From Ruegeria sp. THAF33 (GTDB taxonomy: Bacteria > Pseudomonadota > Alphaproteobacteria > Rhodobacterales > Rhodobacteraceae): a stretch of DNA of 64,000 nt. Positions 15,664 to 23,044 of this stretch are shown one piece after another; position 1 is the first letter of the stretch, and each line of letters opens with the position of its first letter. A model generated the notes under the pieces. That model made no database searches and was not told where the DNA came from. It saw only the letters and a program-made list of their open reading frames with translations. Location: NCBI RefSeq assembly GCF_009363615.1, contig NZ_CP045384.1:2354501-2418500 (forward strand). The letters are read 5' to 3'. The translations under genes were made by a program, and so were the position numbers.

Positions 15664-16335
15664 TCAAGGCGCCGGGCCTTTACCGAAACGGCCCCTGACA
15701 AGAGCTGCGCGATAAACCTCGATCATCCATCCCAGCATGATGGCATTCAGGATATGCCACATGAAATGCGTCCCCATTGGCCATTGCCTGCAAATTGGCA
15801 AATCCAGCGCCCGGAACGTGATCGACAGAATCAGGATCAAGGCCCCGATTGTCATCCCTTTGGCCAGGATCATGTCTTGGCCCCGCAGCAGGAACGCATA
15901 GATCAGGATCAACAAAGGGACCGGCGCGTAAACCGCCGACCCGCCAAGCCCCGGCACAAGCTGGAACAGGGGCGCAACGAGCGCCGCATAGGGAAGAAAC
16001 AGAATCGTACCGCAGATCGCCATTCCGGACGACATGCGACAGATGTCGCGGTTCACCGCATATATATAGACCAATATGAACAGCAGGATCGGCGCCACAT
16101 CCGCCAAAGCCGCCCAAACCCGGGCATGGGTGTGAAACAGATAGCTTCCGATCCCGATCATGGCCAAAATCACGACCAGACCCTTGGCCAGCGGCATGTC
16201 CTGATCGCGCACGCGCCGCCACATGACCCATGCGGAAATCAGAAAAGCAGCGTTCGTGATCGCGTTGATCGGCTCGGCCCAATAGTCCGCCGACACGCGT
16301 TCGCAATAGCCATCAATTTCTCGAATCCAGTCCAT
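15664..16335 (-). CDS. Ceramidase-family (CREST) membrane protein
   Basis: Integral membrane protein of 223 residues with about seven helices. It shows the ceramidase signature: EPINAITNAAF in the first helix, SYLFHTHARV with H68, ADVAP with D79, and GTHFMWH with H190 and H194 near the end; these His/Asp residues are the zinc ligands in alkaline ceramidases. Eukaryotic members cleave ceramide; the substrate of bacterial members is not established. It is divergent from the UPF0173 hydrolase gene. No clear ribosome site precedes the ATG at 16335. Confidence 0.82.
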   Translation of the reverse strand: MDWIREIDGYCERVSADYWAEPINAITNAAFLISAWVMWRRVRDQDMPLAKGLVVILAMIGIGSYLFHTHARVWAALADVAPILLFILVYIYAVNRDICRMSSGMAICGTILFLPYAALVAPLFQLVPGLGGSAVYAPVPLLILIYAFLLRGQDMILAKGMTIGALILILSITFRALDLPICRQWPMGTHFMWHILNAIMLGWMIEVYRAALVRGRFGKGPAP

Positions 16336-16395
16336 GGAATTTTACATAGCCGATGCTAGGCTGCTGCCAAGAGACCTTATGGGAGGAAAACCGGA

Positions 16396-17088
16396 ATGAA
16401 CATTATCTGGCTGGGCCATGGCAGTTTTCGCATTGAAACTCAGGGGCAGGTTCTGTTGATCGACCCGTGGCTGACCGGCAACCCGGTCTTGCCCGAAGAT
16501 CGGCATGATGCCGTGCTGGAAGGGGCGACCCACATTCTTTTGACCCACACGCATTTTGACCACGTGGCCGATGTACTTCCTCTGGCAAAGCACCTGAAAA
16601 TCCCCGTTGTCGGACAATATGACCTGATGGGATACTGGAGCGAAGCGGAAGGCATTGAGACCATCGGTTTCAACAAAGGCGGCACCGTCGACCTGAACGG
16701 CGTCATGGTGACAATGGTACCGGCCTCTCACAGCTCGACTTTTTCAACACCGGACGGTCTGCGCACCGGCGGCAGTGAAGTCGGCTTCATGATCGCGGCC
16801 GAGGGGCGTATGCTCTACGTCTCGGGCGATACCGACATCATGGCCGACATGGAATGGATGGGGGATTACTACAAGCCCGATATCGGCATCCTTTCGGCCG
16901 GCGGGCATTTCACCATGGATATGAAAGCCGCCGCCTATGCCGCGAAACGGTACTTCGACTTCAAGACGGTCATCCCATGTCACTACAAGACGTTCCCCAT
17001 TCTGGAACAATCCGCACAGGCATTGATCGACGGGTTGCCCGGGGTCGACGTGATCGAACCTGAGGTTATGAAAGCCATCACCGTCTGA
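16396..17088 (+). CDS. UPF0173 metal-dependent hydrolase (metallo-beta-lactamase fold)
   Basis: A 230-residue cytosolic hydrolase of the metallo-beta-lactamase superfamily (YtkL/UPF0173 type). The dinuclear metal motif HTHFDH spans residues 51-56, with further ligands in PASHSS and GDTDIMAD and the terminal VIPCHYKTFP His. It starts MNIIWLGHGSF, the usual N-terminus. GGGAGG lies 9 bases before the ATG. Physiological substrate is unknown. Confidence 0.88.
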   Translation: MNIIWLGHGSFRIETQGQVLLIDPWLTGNPVLPEDRHDAVLEGATHILLTHTHFDHVADVLPLAKHLKIPVVGQYDLMGYWSEAEGIETIGFNKGGTVDLNGVMVTMVPASHSSTFSTPDGLRTGGSEVGFMIAAEGRMLYVSGDTDIMADMEWMGDYYKPDIGILSAGGHFTMDMKAAAYAAKRYFDFKTVIPCHYKTFPILEQSAQALIDGLPGVDVIEPEVMKAITV

Positions 17089-17103
17089 CGACAGCGCAGC
17101 GCG

Positions 17104-17568
17104 TCAGCACGGCTTGTCCTGGCGGCGCGCTTCGAAGAAGGCCTTCAAAAGCGCGGCAGCCTCTTCGCCTGCAATCCCGTCATAGACTTCGGGCACGTGA
17201 TGCGCCTGTGCATGCGAAAACACGCGCGCGCCATGCGCCACGCCCCCGGATTTGGGGTCTGCCGCACCGTAATAGATCCGCCGGATGCGCGCGGCCGCCA
17301 AGGCCGCGGCGCACATCGCGCAAGGCTCCAACGTGACGTAGAGATCGTGATCCGGCAGCCGTTCAGAGCCCGCCTGCGCACAGGCTGCACGCAAGGCCAT
17401 GATTTCCGCATGGGCCGTGGGGTCATTCAACTCGCGCGTCCGGTTCCCGGCCGCGGCCACGACCGTTCCGTCCGGTCCGACGACAACGGCCCCCACGGGC
17501 ACCTCGCCGCGGTCAGCGGCTGCGCGCGCCTCGGCCAGGGCCTGTTGCATATACGATTTGAACACCAT
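17104..17568 (-). CDS. tadA: tRNA-specific adenosine deaminase
   Basis: Zinc deaminase that makes inosine at the wobble position of tRNA-Arg(ACG). It has 154 residues with the ligands H53 and catalytic E55 in TAHAEI, and C83 and C86 in EPCAMC. The start at 17568 (MVFKSYMQQALAEA) gives the usual family length; the longer open frame upstream overlaps the divergent rluB gene and is rejected. It converges on the UPF0173 gene. Confidence 0.93.
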   Translation of the reverse strand: MVFKSYMQQALAEARAAADRGEVPVGAVVVGPDGTVVAAAGNRTRELNDPTAHAEIMALRAACAQAGSERLPDHDLYVTLEPCAMCAAALAAARIRRIYYGAADPKSGGVAHGARVFSHAQAHHVPEVYDGIAGEEAAALLKAFFEARRQDKPC

Positions 17569-17630
17569 GCCCCCTGACTGCCGCAGAAACCCGCCTTTCG
17601 CAAGCGCCCGGGATGCGGTATGGCCCTGAC

Positions 17631-18446
17631 ATGAACAAGACCCCACCCCCCGGCGATCGGATCGCCAAAGTCCTGGCCCGCGCCGGCGTAGCATCCCGGC
17701 GCGAGGCTGAACGCATGATAGAAGCGGGCCGCGTGGCAGTGAATGGCAAGACCATCGACAGCCCCGCCCTGAACGTGACCGCGAAAGACAAGATCGCAGT
17801 CGACGGCAGGCCGGTCTCGGAACCGGAACCATCGCGTCTGTGGCTGTATCACAAGCCCGCCGGGTTGGTGACGACAACCCGCGACGAAAAAGGACGAGAG
17901 ACCATATTCGACAAGCTGCCCGACGACATGCCACGGGTAATGAGCGTCGGTCGGTTGGATCTGAATTCCGAAGGATTGCTGCTGTTGACCAACGACGGCG
18001 GCATCAAGCGCAAGCTGGAACTGCCCTCGACCGGCTGGTTGCGGAAGTACCGCGTACGGGTGAACGGTCGCCCGAAGGACGAAGATTTCGAACCGCTGCG
18101 CAAAGGGCTGGTTATCGAGGGAGAACGGTTCCAGCCAATGACCGTCACATTGGATCGACAGCAGGGCGCAAATGCCTGGCTGACGATCGGCTTGCGCGAA
18201 GGCAAGAACCGCGAAATCCGCCGCGCGATGGAAGATATCGGTTTTACCGTGAATCGTCTGTTGCGCGTGTCCTACGGCCCCTTTCAGCTTGGGACGTTGA
18301 AACAGGGCGAGGTCGAAGAAGTCCGTCGCAGGGTGATGCGGGACCAGCTGGGTCTGGACGCCGAAGACAAGCCCGGCAACCCGCCCAAACGCCCGTCACG
18401 GCCCAAAAGAAAACGACCTCAGATCGGCAAGAATCCCCGTAAGTGA
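17631..18446 (+). CDS. rluB: 23S rRNA pseudouridine synthase, RluB/RsuA family
   Basis: Pseudouridine synthase of about 271 residues with an N-terminal S4 RNA-binding domain (RIAKVLARAGVASRREAERM) and the catalytic motif GRLDLNSEGLLLLTNDG containing the active-site Asp. GKNREIRRAME is also characteristic of the RluB/RsuA branch. The C-terminus is a Lys/Pro/Arg-rich tail (about residues 245-271) likely to contact RNA. The start is ambiguous between 17631 and 17613; neither has a strong ribosome site. Divergent from tadA. Confidence 0.88.
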   Translation: MNKTPPPGDRIAKVLARAGVASRREAERMIEAGRVAVNGKTIDSPALNVTAKDKIAVDGRPVSEPEPSRLWLYHKPAGLVTTTRDEKGRETIFDKLPDDMPRVMSVGRLDLNSEGLLLLTNDGGIKRKLELPSTGWLRKYRVRVNGRPKDEDFEPLRKGLVIEGERFQPMTVTLDRQQGANAWLTIGLREGKNREIRRAMEDIGFTVNRLLRVSYGPFQLGTLKQGEVEEVRRRVMRDQLGLDAEDKPGNPPKRPSRPKRKRPQIGKNPRK

Positions 18447-18528
18447 TGTGGGTTCGGCAACCTTCCCCCTAGCGCTAAGCCCGCGCATACCCTAAATTTT
18501 CAGTGAAAGCTGCTATTTGGGGGGCGTG

Positions 18529-18618
18529 ATGTCCGGAAGCGGAGTGCAAAAACTGGCCTACGCTGTGCTGTTGGTGCTGTTGTTTGGCGTCTGCACTGGT
18601 TTGCTCGGAGGTCTTTAA
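18529..18618 (+). CDS. Putative 29-residue membrane peptide
   Basis: A short frame encodes MSGSGVQKLAYAVLLVLLFG and nine further residues ending LLGGL, almost entirely one hydrophobic helix. A run of G (18519-18524) lies upstream as a ribosome site. The stop is 3 bases before the XpaC-like gene, and the GGAGG used by that gene lies inside this frame, so the two are translationally linked. It is too short for homology-based calls; reality is inferred from spacing, ribosome site and hydrophobicity. Confidence 0.5.
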   Translation: MSGSGVQKLAYAVLLVLLFGVCTGLLGGL

Positions 18619-18621
18619 GCC

Positions 18622-19536
18622 ATGGCAAAGCGGTTCGGCGGCAAATACAGCCCACAGGGAGATGAATCGGAAAACGCCCCACTGCCGAGGGGTCAGTTTG
18701 ACGGCGCACGGGTCGAGCCCGCTGGCGCACGTGCGAATATTCTGTTTCTACCCGCCATTCCTTTGGTGTTTCTGTCCCTGAACGACGGCGCGATTGGTAT
18801 GACACTGGGGCTGGTCGCCGCTGGTTTTCTGACGGCGGCCGCATTCTTGCTGCGAGAAGGTCTGAGAGCTGAGGCCGCGTACAATGCCCGCAAAACCGCC
18901 CGACGCCCTGCTTTTCCGCGGAAGATATTTGCCAGTGTTCTCACCGGCCTTGGTGCTGGCCTTGCGTCTTACAGGTCCGAGTTTCTGGACGCTGAAGCGG
19001 CAGCGCAGGTCAGCCTGTTGGCCCCCGTGCTGTTTGGTGTTGCAGCGACCGTTCTGCATTCTGTCTCATTCGGGCTTGATCCGATGAAGAACAAGGGCAT
19101 GGAGGGAGTCGACACCTTTCAGCAAGACCGCGTGGCGCGCGTGGTCGATGATGCCGAGAAACACTTGTCGGAAATGACGGATGCCATAAAACGCGCTGGC
19201 GATCGACGTGTCGAAGCCCGGGTCGAGCGATTTCAGGACACCGCACGTGACCTGTTCCGCACGGTCGAGGAAGACCCCCGCGATCTGGCCGGTGCCAGAA
19301 AATATCTGACTGTGTATCTACAGGGCGCGCGTGATGCGACTGTCAAATTTGCTGATGTCTATGCGCGCACCCGCGACGCGCAGGCACTGGCCGACTATTC
19401 CGCCCTTCTGGACGATCTGGAACAGAATTTTGCCGCGCGTACGCGGAAAATGCTATTGGATGACCGCAGTGATCTGACGGTCGAAATCGACGTGTTGCGT
19501 GAAAGATTGCAGCGCGAAGGCGTCCGGCTGGACTGA
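18622..19536 (+). CDS. XpaC-like (5-bromo-4-chloroindolyl phosphate hydrolysis family) membrane protein
   Basis: A 304-residue protein with four predicted membrane segments near residues 38-53, 56-77, 102-117 and 128-150, followed by a helical, charged cytosolic domain (VDDAEKHLSEMTDAIKRAG onward) with predicted coiled coil. This layout, and its position directly before telA, match the XpaC/YceG family. XpaC-TelA pairs are associated with toxic-anion and envelope-stress phenotypes; the original hydrolase name reflects a screen, not a proven enzyme. GGAGG precedes the ATG. Confidence 0.82.
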   Translation: MAKRFGGKYSPQGDESENAPLPRGQFDGARVEPAGARANILFLPAIPLVFLSLNDGAIGMTLGLVAAGFLTAAAFLLREGLRAEAAYNARKTARRPAFPRKIFASVLTGLGAGLASYRSEFLDAEAAAQVSLLAPVLFGVAATVLHSVSFGLDPMKNKGMEGVDTFQQDRVARVVDDAEKHLSEMTDAIKRAGDRRVEARVERFQDTARDLFRTVEEDPRDLAGARKYLTVYLQGARDATVKFADVYARTRDAQALADYSALLDDLEQNFAARTRKMLLDDRSDLTVEIDVLRERLQREGVRLD

Positions 19537-19565
19537 CCGGCCATATTTGAGCGAGGAACATACCC

Positions 19566-20756
19566 ATGTCCGATGAGATCAAGAACAAGGCAGTTCAGGC
19601 CGAGACTCTGGTACAGGAAGTCACCGCAGTTGCCCTACCCGAACCGCAAGCCGAAGTCGTGTCGTTGGAGGAAGCCGACGAACCCGTCAGCGCCGAAATT
19701 CGCAAGCGGATGAATGAAATCGACATGGACAACACCAATTCGATTGTCGCGTTTGGCTCGTCCGCTCAGGCCGAGCTGCAGGAAATCAGCCAGGCCATGC
19801 TTGCGGATGTGCGCAACAAGGATGTCGGCCCGGCCGGAGACAGCCTGCGCAATATCGTGACCACAATCCGCGGTTTCTCGGTCAGTGAACTTGACGTGCG
19901 GCGCGAGCGCAGCTGGTGGGAGAAACTGTTGGGCAGGGCTGCACCGTTTGCAAAATTCACAGCGCAATACGAAGAGGTTCAAGGCCAGATCGATCGCATT
20001 ACCGACGATCTTCTGGGGCATGAGCATACGCTGCTCAAGGATATCAAATCTCTGGATCTGCTTTATGAGAAGACCTTGGGCTTTTATGACGAACTGGCGC
20101 TGTACATCGCTGCGGGCGAAGAGAAGCTGACCGAGCTGGACAGCCACGACATCCCTGAAAAGGAAGCCGAAGTTCAGGCCGCTCCGGAAGACCAGCAAGT
20201 GATGAAGGCACAGGAACTGCGTGACATCCGTGCGGCGCGTGACGACCTAGAACGCCGGGTTCATGACCTGAAACTGACACGACAGGTCACGATGCAGTCG
20301 CTGCCGTCGATCCGTTTGGTTCAAGAAAACGACAAATCGCTGGTCACTAAGATCAACTCGACGCTGGTGAACACGGTCCCGCTGTGGGAAACACAGCTGG
20401 CCCAGGCGGTTACGATACAACGCAGCGCCGAAGCCGCCGCCGCGGTGCGGGATGCCAACGACCTGACGAACGAGCTTTTGACTTCGAATGCGGCCAACCT
20501 ACGAGAATCGAACAAGATGATCCGCCAAGAGATGGAGCGCGGCGTGTTCGACATCGAAGCGGTCAAGCAGGCCAATGCCGACCTGATTGGCACCATCAAC
20601 GAAAGCCTTGCCATTGCCGACGAGGGCAAGGCGAAACGCGCCGCAGCCGAAGCCGAGTTGCAGAAGATGGAAAAGGAACTGCGCGACACTTTGGCGGCCG
20701 CCAAGGCGCGCCGCGACGGAACCGGCGACACTGCCGGTACGGCGGTTCCCGGCTAA
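19566..20756 (+). CDS. telA: TelA / toxic anion resistance family protein
   Basis: A 396-residue, largely helical soluble protein of the TelA family (tellurite and colicin/antimicrobial tolerance in other bacteria; YceH in Bacillus). Family landmarks are RKRMNEIDMDNTNSIVAFG, SWWEKLLGRAAPFAKF, and the LPSIRLVQENDKSLVTKI block; the C-terminus is a coiled coil (EAELQKMEKELRDTLAAAK). It follows the XpaC-like gene by 29 bases and precedes the DUF2927 gene by 13 bases. The mechanism of TelA proteins is unknown; cytosolic association with the XpaC membrane protein is a reasonable inference. Confidence 0.92.
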   Translation: MSDEIKNKAVQAETLVQEVTAVALPEPQAEVVSLEEADEPVSAEIRKRMNEIDMDNTNSIVAFGSSAQAELQEISQAMLADVRNKDVGPAGDSLRNIVTTIRGFSVSELDVRRERSWWEKLLGRAAPFAKFTAQYEEVQGQIDRITDDLLGHEHTLLKDIKSLDLLYEKTLGFYDELALYIAAGEEKLTELDSHDIPEKEAEVQAAPEDQQVMKAQELRDIRAARDDLERRVHDLKLTRQVTMQSLPSIRLVQENDKSLVTKINSTLVNTVPLWETQLAQAVTIQRSAEAAAAVRDANDLTNELLTSNAANLRESNKMIRQEMERGVFDIEAVKQANADLIGTINESLAIADEGKAKRAAAEAELQKMEKELRDTLAAAKARRDGTGDTAGTAVPG

Positions 20757-20769
20757 GGGCGGGATCGGC

Positions 20770-21726
20770 GTGCGGGCCTTCGGTTACTTGAAAGGGACCT
20801 TGGGGATGGTATCGCTTTTGGCTCTGGCCAATTGCGATGAGACCCTGACGTCATCCGTTGTTCCGCAACCTCGCCCGACACCCGCCCCCGTAGCAGCCAA
20901 TGCCTATGTGCCGCCGTCGGCCGCAAGTCAGGATCTGGCGCGTTTTTATCAGCGGGTTGAACGGGATTTGCTGGTGCGGGGGCTTTTGCGCACCGATGGG
21001 GGCGGTCCGGACACTCCTTATGATGCCGACGATCTGGCGCGGAATTTCGAAGCGATTGCGTTTTACAGCGAATATCCGACGCAAAGCGTCGCGGCTGGCT
21101 CGCGTCAGACGGACGGGCAACTCAGCCGATGGTCCGGCTCTGTCCGCATACAGACCGAGTTCGGGCCTTCCGTGCTTCCCTCTGCACGGAAGCAAGATGC
21201 AGATCAGGTGCGGTCCTTTGCAACCCGACTGGCCAGATTGACCGATCATCCGGTTTCCGTCGTCTCTCGCAACGCCAATTTCCATGTCTTTTTTGCAGGC
21301 AAGGATGACAGCGCCTATGTCGTGTCCCGCCTCAAACAGCTGATCCCGAATATCAGTCAGGACTCGTTGAATCTGGTGGCCAATCCACGTGCTAATTTCG
21401 ACTGTCTGGTGTTTGCATCGGCAACGACTTCATCACCACACAGATACGTACGTGCCGTGTCCCTCATTCGGGCCGAACTGACGGATCTGGGTCGCCAAAG
21501 CTGCATTCACGAAGAAATTGCTCAGGGTCTTGGTTTGTCCAATGACAGCCCGGCAGCGCGACCTTCGATTTTCAACGATGATGACGAATTTGCCCTGCTG
21601 ACCAGTCACGACGAAAAGCTGCTGACGATGTTGTACGACCCACGGTTGCAGCCCGGCGTAGACGTTGATGAAGCGCGACCCATTGTACGAATTATCGCAC
21701 ATGAATTGATGGGGCAGTCGCTCTGA
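20770..21726 (+). CDS. DUF2927 domain protein, exported
   Basis: A protein of about 318 residues with an N-terminal hydrophobic signal ending LLALANC, a likely lipobox. Residues from about 105 are DUF2927, with RPSIFNDDDEFALLTSHD and the block CIHEEIAQGLGLSND. HEEIAQ resembles the HExxH zinc-protease motif with the second His replaced by Gln. I chose the GTG at 20770, preceded by a GGG-rich ribosome site; the long upstream frame lies inside telA. It sits between telA and the SPFH gene, so it probably provides the periplasmic part of the system. Confidence 0.78.
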   Translation: MRAFGYLKGTLGMVSLLALANCDETLTSSVVPQPRPTPAPVAANAYVPPSAASQDLARFYQRVERDLLVRGLLRTDGGGPDTPYDADDLARNFEAIAFYSEYPTQSVAAGSRQTDGQLSRWSGSVRIQTEFGPSVLPSARKQDADQVRSFATRLARLTDHPVSVVSRNANFHVFFAGKDDSAYVVSRLKQLIPNISQDSLNLVANPRANFDCLVFASATTSSPHRYVRAVSLIRAELTDLGRQSCIHEEIAQGLGLSNDSPAARPSIFNDDDEFALLTSHDEKLLTMLYDPRLQPGVDVDEARPIVRIIAHELMGQSL

Positions 21727-21748
21727 CCCCAAGGACAGGAGAACCCAA

Positions 21749-22897
21749 ATGGGAATATTCGATTTTCTGACCGGAGAATTCATTGATGTCATTCATTGGG
21801 TGGACGACACCCGTGACACGATGGTCTGGCGGTTCGAACGTGAGGGCCACGAGATCAAGTATGGCGCCAAGCTGACCGTGCGCGAGGGCCAGGCGGCCGT
21901 ATTCGTGCACGAAGGCCAGCTGGCCGACGTGTTCACGCCGGGCCTCTACATGCTTGAAACCAACAACATGCCGATCATGACGACGCTGCAACATTGGGAT
22001 CACGGGTTCCAGTCGCCGTTCAAGTCCGAGATCTATTTCGTCAACACGACCCGGTTCAACGATCTGAAATGGGGCACCAAGAACCCGATCATGCTGCGCG
22101 ATCCCGAATTCGGCCCGACCCGGATCCGCGCCTATGGCACCTACACGATCCGGGTGAAGGACCCGGCCAAATTTCTGGTCGAGATCGTGGGCACCGACGG
22201 TGAATTCACGATGGACGAGATCAGCTTTCAAATCCGCAACATCATCGTGCAGGAATTCAGCCGGGTGATCGCGGGCTCGGGCATCCCGGTTCTGGACATG
22301 GCTGCAAACACCGCCGATCTGGGCAAGCTGATCGCGGCCGAGGTCTCGCCCGTGCTCGACGGTTATGGGCTGGAAATGCCGGAATTCTACATCGAAAACA
22401 TCTCACTGCCGCCGGCGGTCGAGGCGGCGCTGGACAAACGCACCTCGATGGGGCTGGCGGGGGATTTGGGCAAGTTCACCCAGTATTCCGCGGCCGAGGC
22501 GATGACGGCGGCCGCCAGTTCCCCGAGCGGAGGCGGCGGCATGGGCGCTGGCCTTGGTATGGGAATGGGCATGGCGATGGCGAACCAGATGTCGAACATG
22601 GCAGCGGGTCAGTCGTCAGGCCCGTGGGGCGCGCCCGCGCCCGCTGCCCCGCAACCATCCACGCATGTGGCCCCGCCGCCTCCCCCGCCGGTGGAGCATG
22701 TGTGGCATATCGCGGTGGACGGACAGACCAGCGGCCCGTTCTCGAAGGCCAAGATGGGTCGCATGGCCAGTGAGGGCGAGATCACGCGCGACACCTACGT
22801 GTGGACGCCCGGTCAGGACGGCTGGAAGAAGGCGGGTGAGGTGCAGGAACTGGCGCAGCTGTTCACGATCCTGCCGCCGCCCCCGCCCGGGGCGTGA
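21749..22897 (+). CDS. SPFH domain protein with C-terminal GYF_2 domain (YdjI-like)
   Basis: A 382-residue protein. Residues 1 to about 240 form an SPFH/virion-core-like domain as in Bacillus YdjI (IDVIHWVDDTRDTMVWRFER at the start). A Gly/Met-rich linker (about 250-290) and a Pro-rich stretch lead to a C-terminal GYF_2 domain (WHIAVDGQTSGPFSKAKMGR, then TYVWTPGQDGWKKAGEV). GYF_2 domains bind peptides or partner proteins. YdjI in Bacillus works with PspA, YdjG and YdjH at stressed membranes. Here it is flanked by zinc-ribbon proteins similar to that arrangement. Confidence 0.88.
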   Translation: MGIFDFLTGEFIDVIHWVDDTRDTMVWRFEREGHEIKYGAKLTVREGQAAVFVHEGQLADVFTPGLYMLETNNMPIMTTLQHWDHGFQSPFKSEIYFVNTTRFNDLKWGTKNPIMLRDPEFGPTRIRAYGTYTIRVKDPAKFLVEIVGTDGEFTMDEISFQIRNIIVQEFSRVIAGSGIPVLDMAANTADLGKLIAAEVSPVLDGYGLEMPEFYIENISLPPAVEAALDKRTSMGLAGDLGKFTQYSAAEAMTAAASSPSGGGGMGAGLGMGMGMAMANQMSNMAAGQSSGPWGAPAPAAPQPSTHVAPPPPPPVEHVWHIAVDGQTSGPFSKAKMGRMASEGEITRDTYVWTPGQDGWKKAGEVQELAQLFTILPPPPPGA

Positions 22898-22906
22898 GGC
22901 ATCGGC

Positions 22907-23038
22907 ATGACCGCATCGCGGAAACGCTCGAAGACAGGCGGGCGCAAAGCGCCGCAGCCGCAATTCATCTGCCCTTGCTGCGGTTATGTCACCCTAGCCG
23001 AGCGCGGGGCCTATCTTCACTTTCCCCTCGACAAGTGA
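22907..23038 (+). CDS. 43-residue zinc-ribbon-like mini protein
   Basis: A short frame encodes a basic N-terminus (MTASRKRSKTGGRKAPQPQ) followed by FICPCCGYVTLAERGAYLHF. The CPCCG knuckle resembles half of a zinc ribbon. It lies 9 bases after the SPFH gene stop and 6 bases before the next zinc-ribbon gene, filling the gap exactly with no frame conflict. Existence is inferred from this fit and the Cys motif; the ribosome site is weak. Confidence 0.6.
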   Translation: MTASRKRSKTGGRKAPQPQFICPCCGYVTLAERGAYLHFPLDK

Positions 23039-23044
23039 CCACCT

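Noticed and set aside
17569..17934. N-terminal extension of the tadA frame
   Set aside because: It overlaps the divergent rluB gene and would double the family length without conserved sequence.
18622..20756. XpaC-TelA as a phage- or plasmid-borne resistance cassette
   Set aside because: No flanking mobility genes or repeats; the cluster looks chromosomal and compact, with the nearest mobile scar over 40 kb away.
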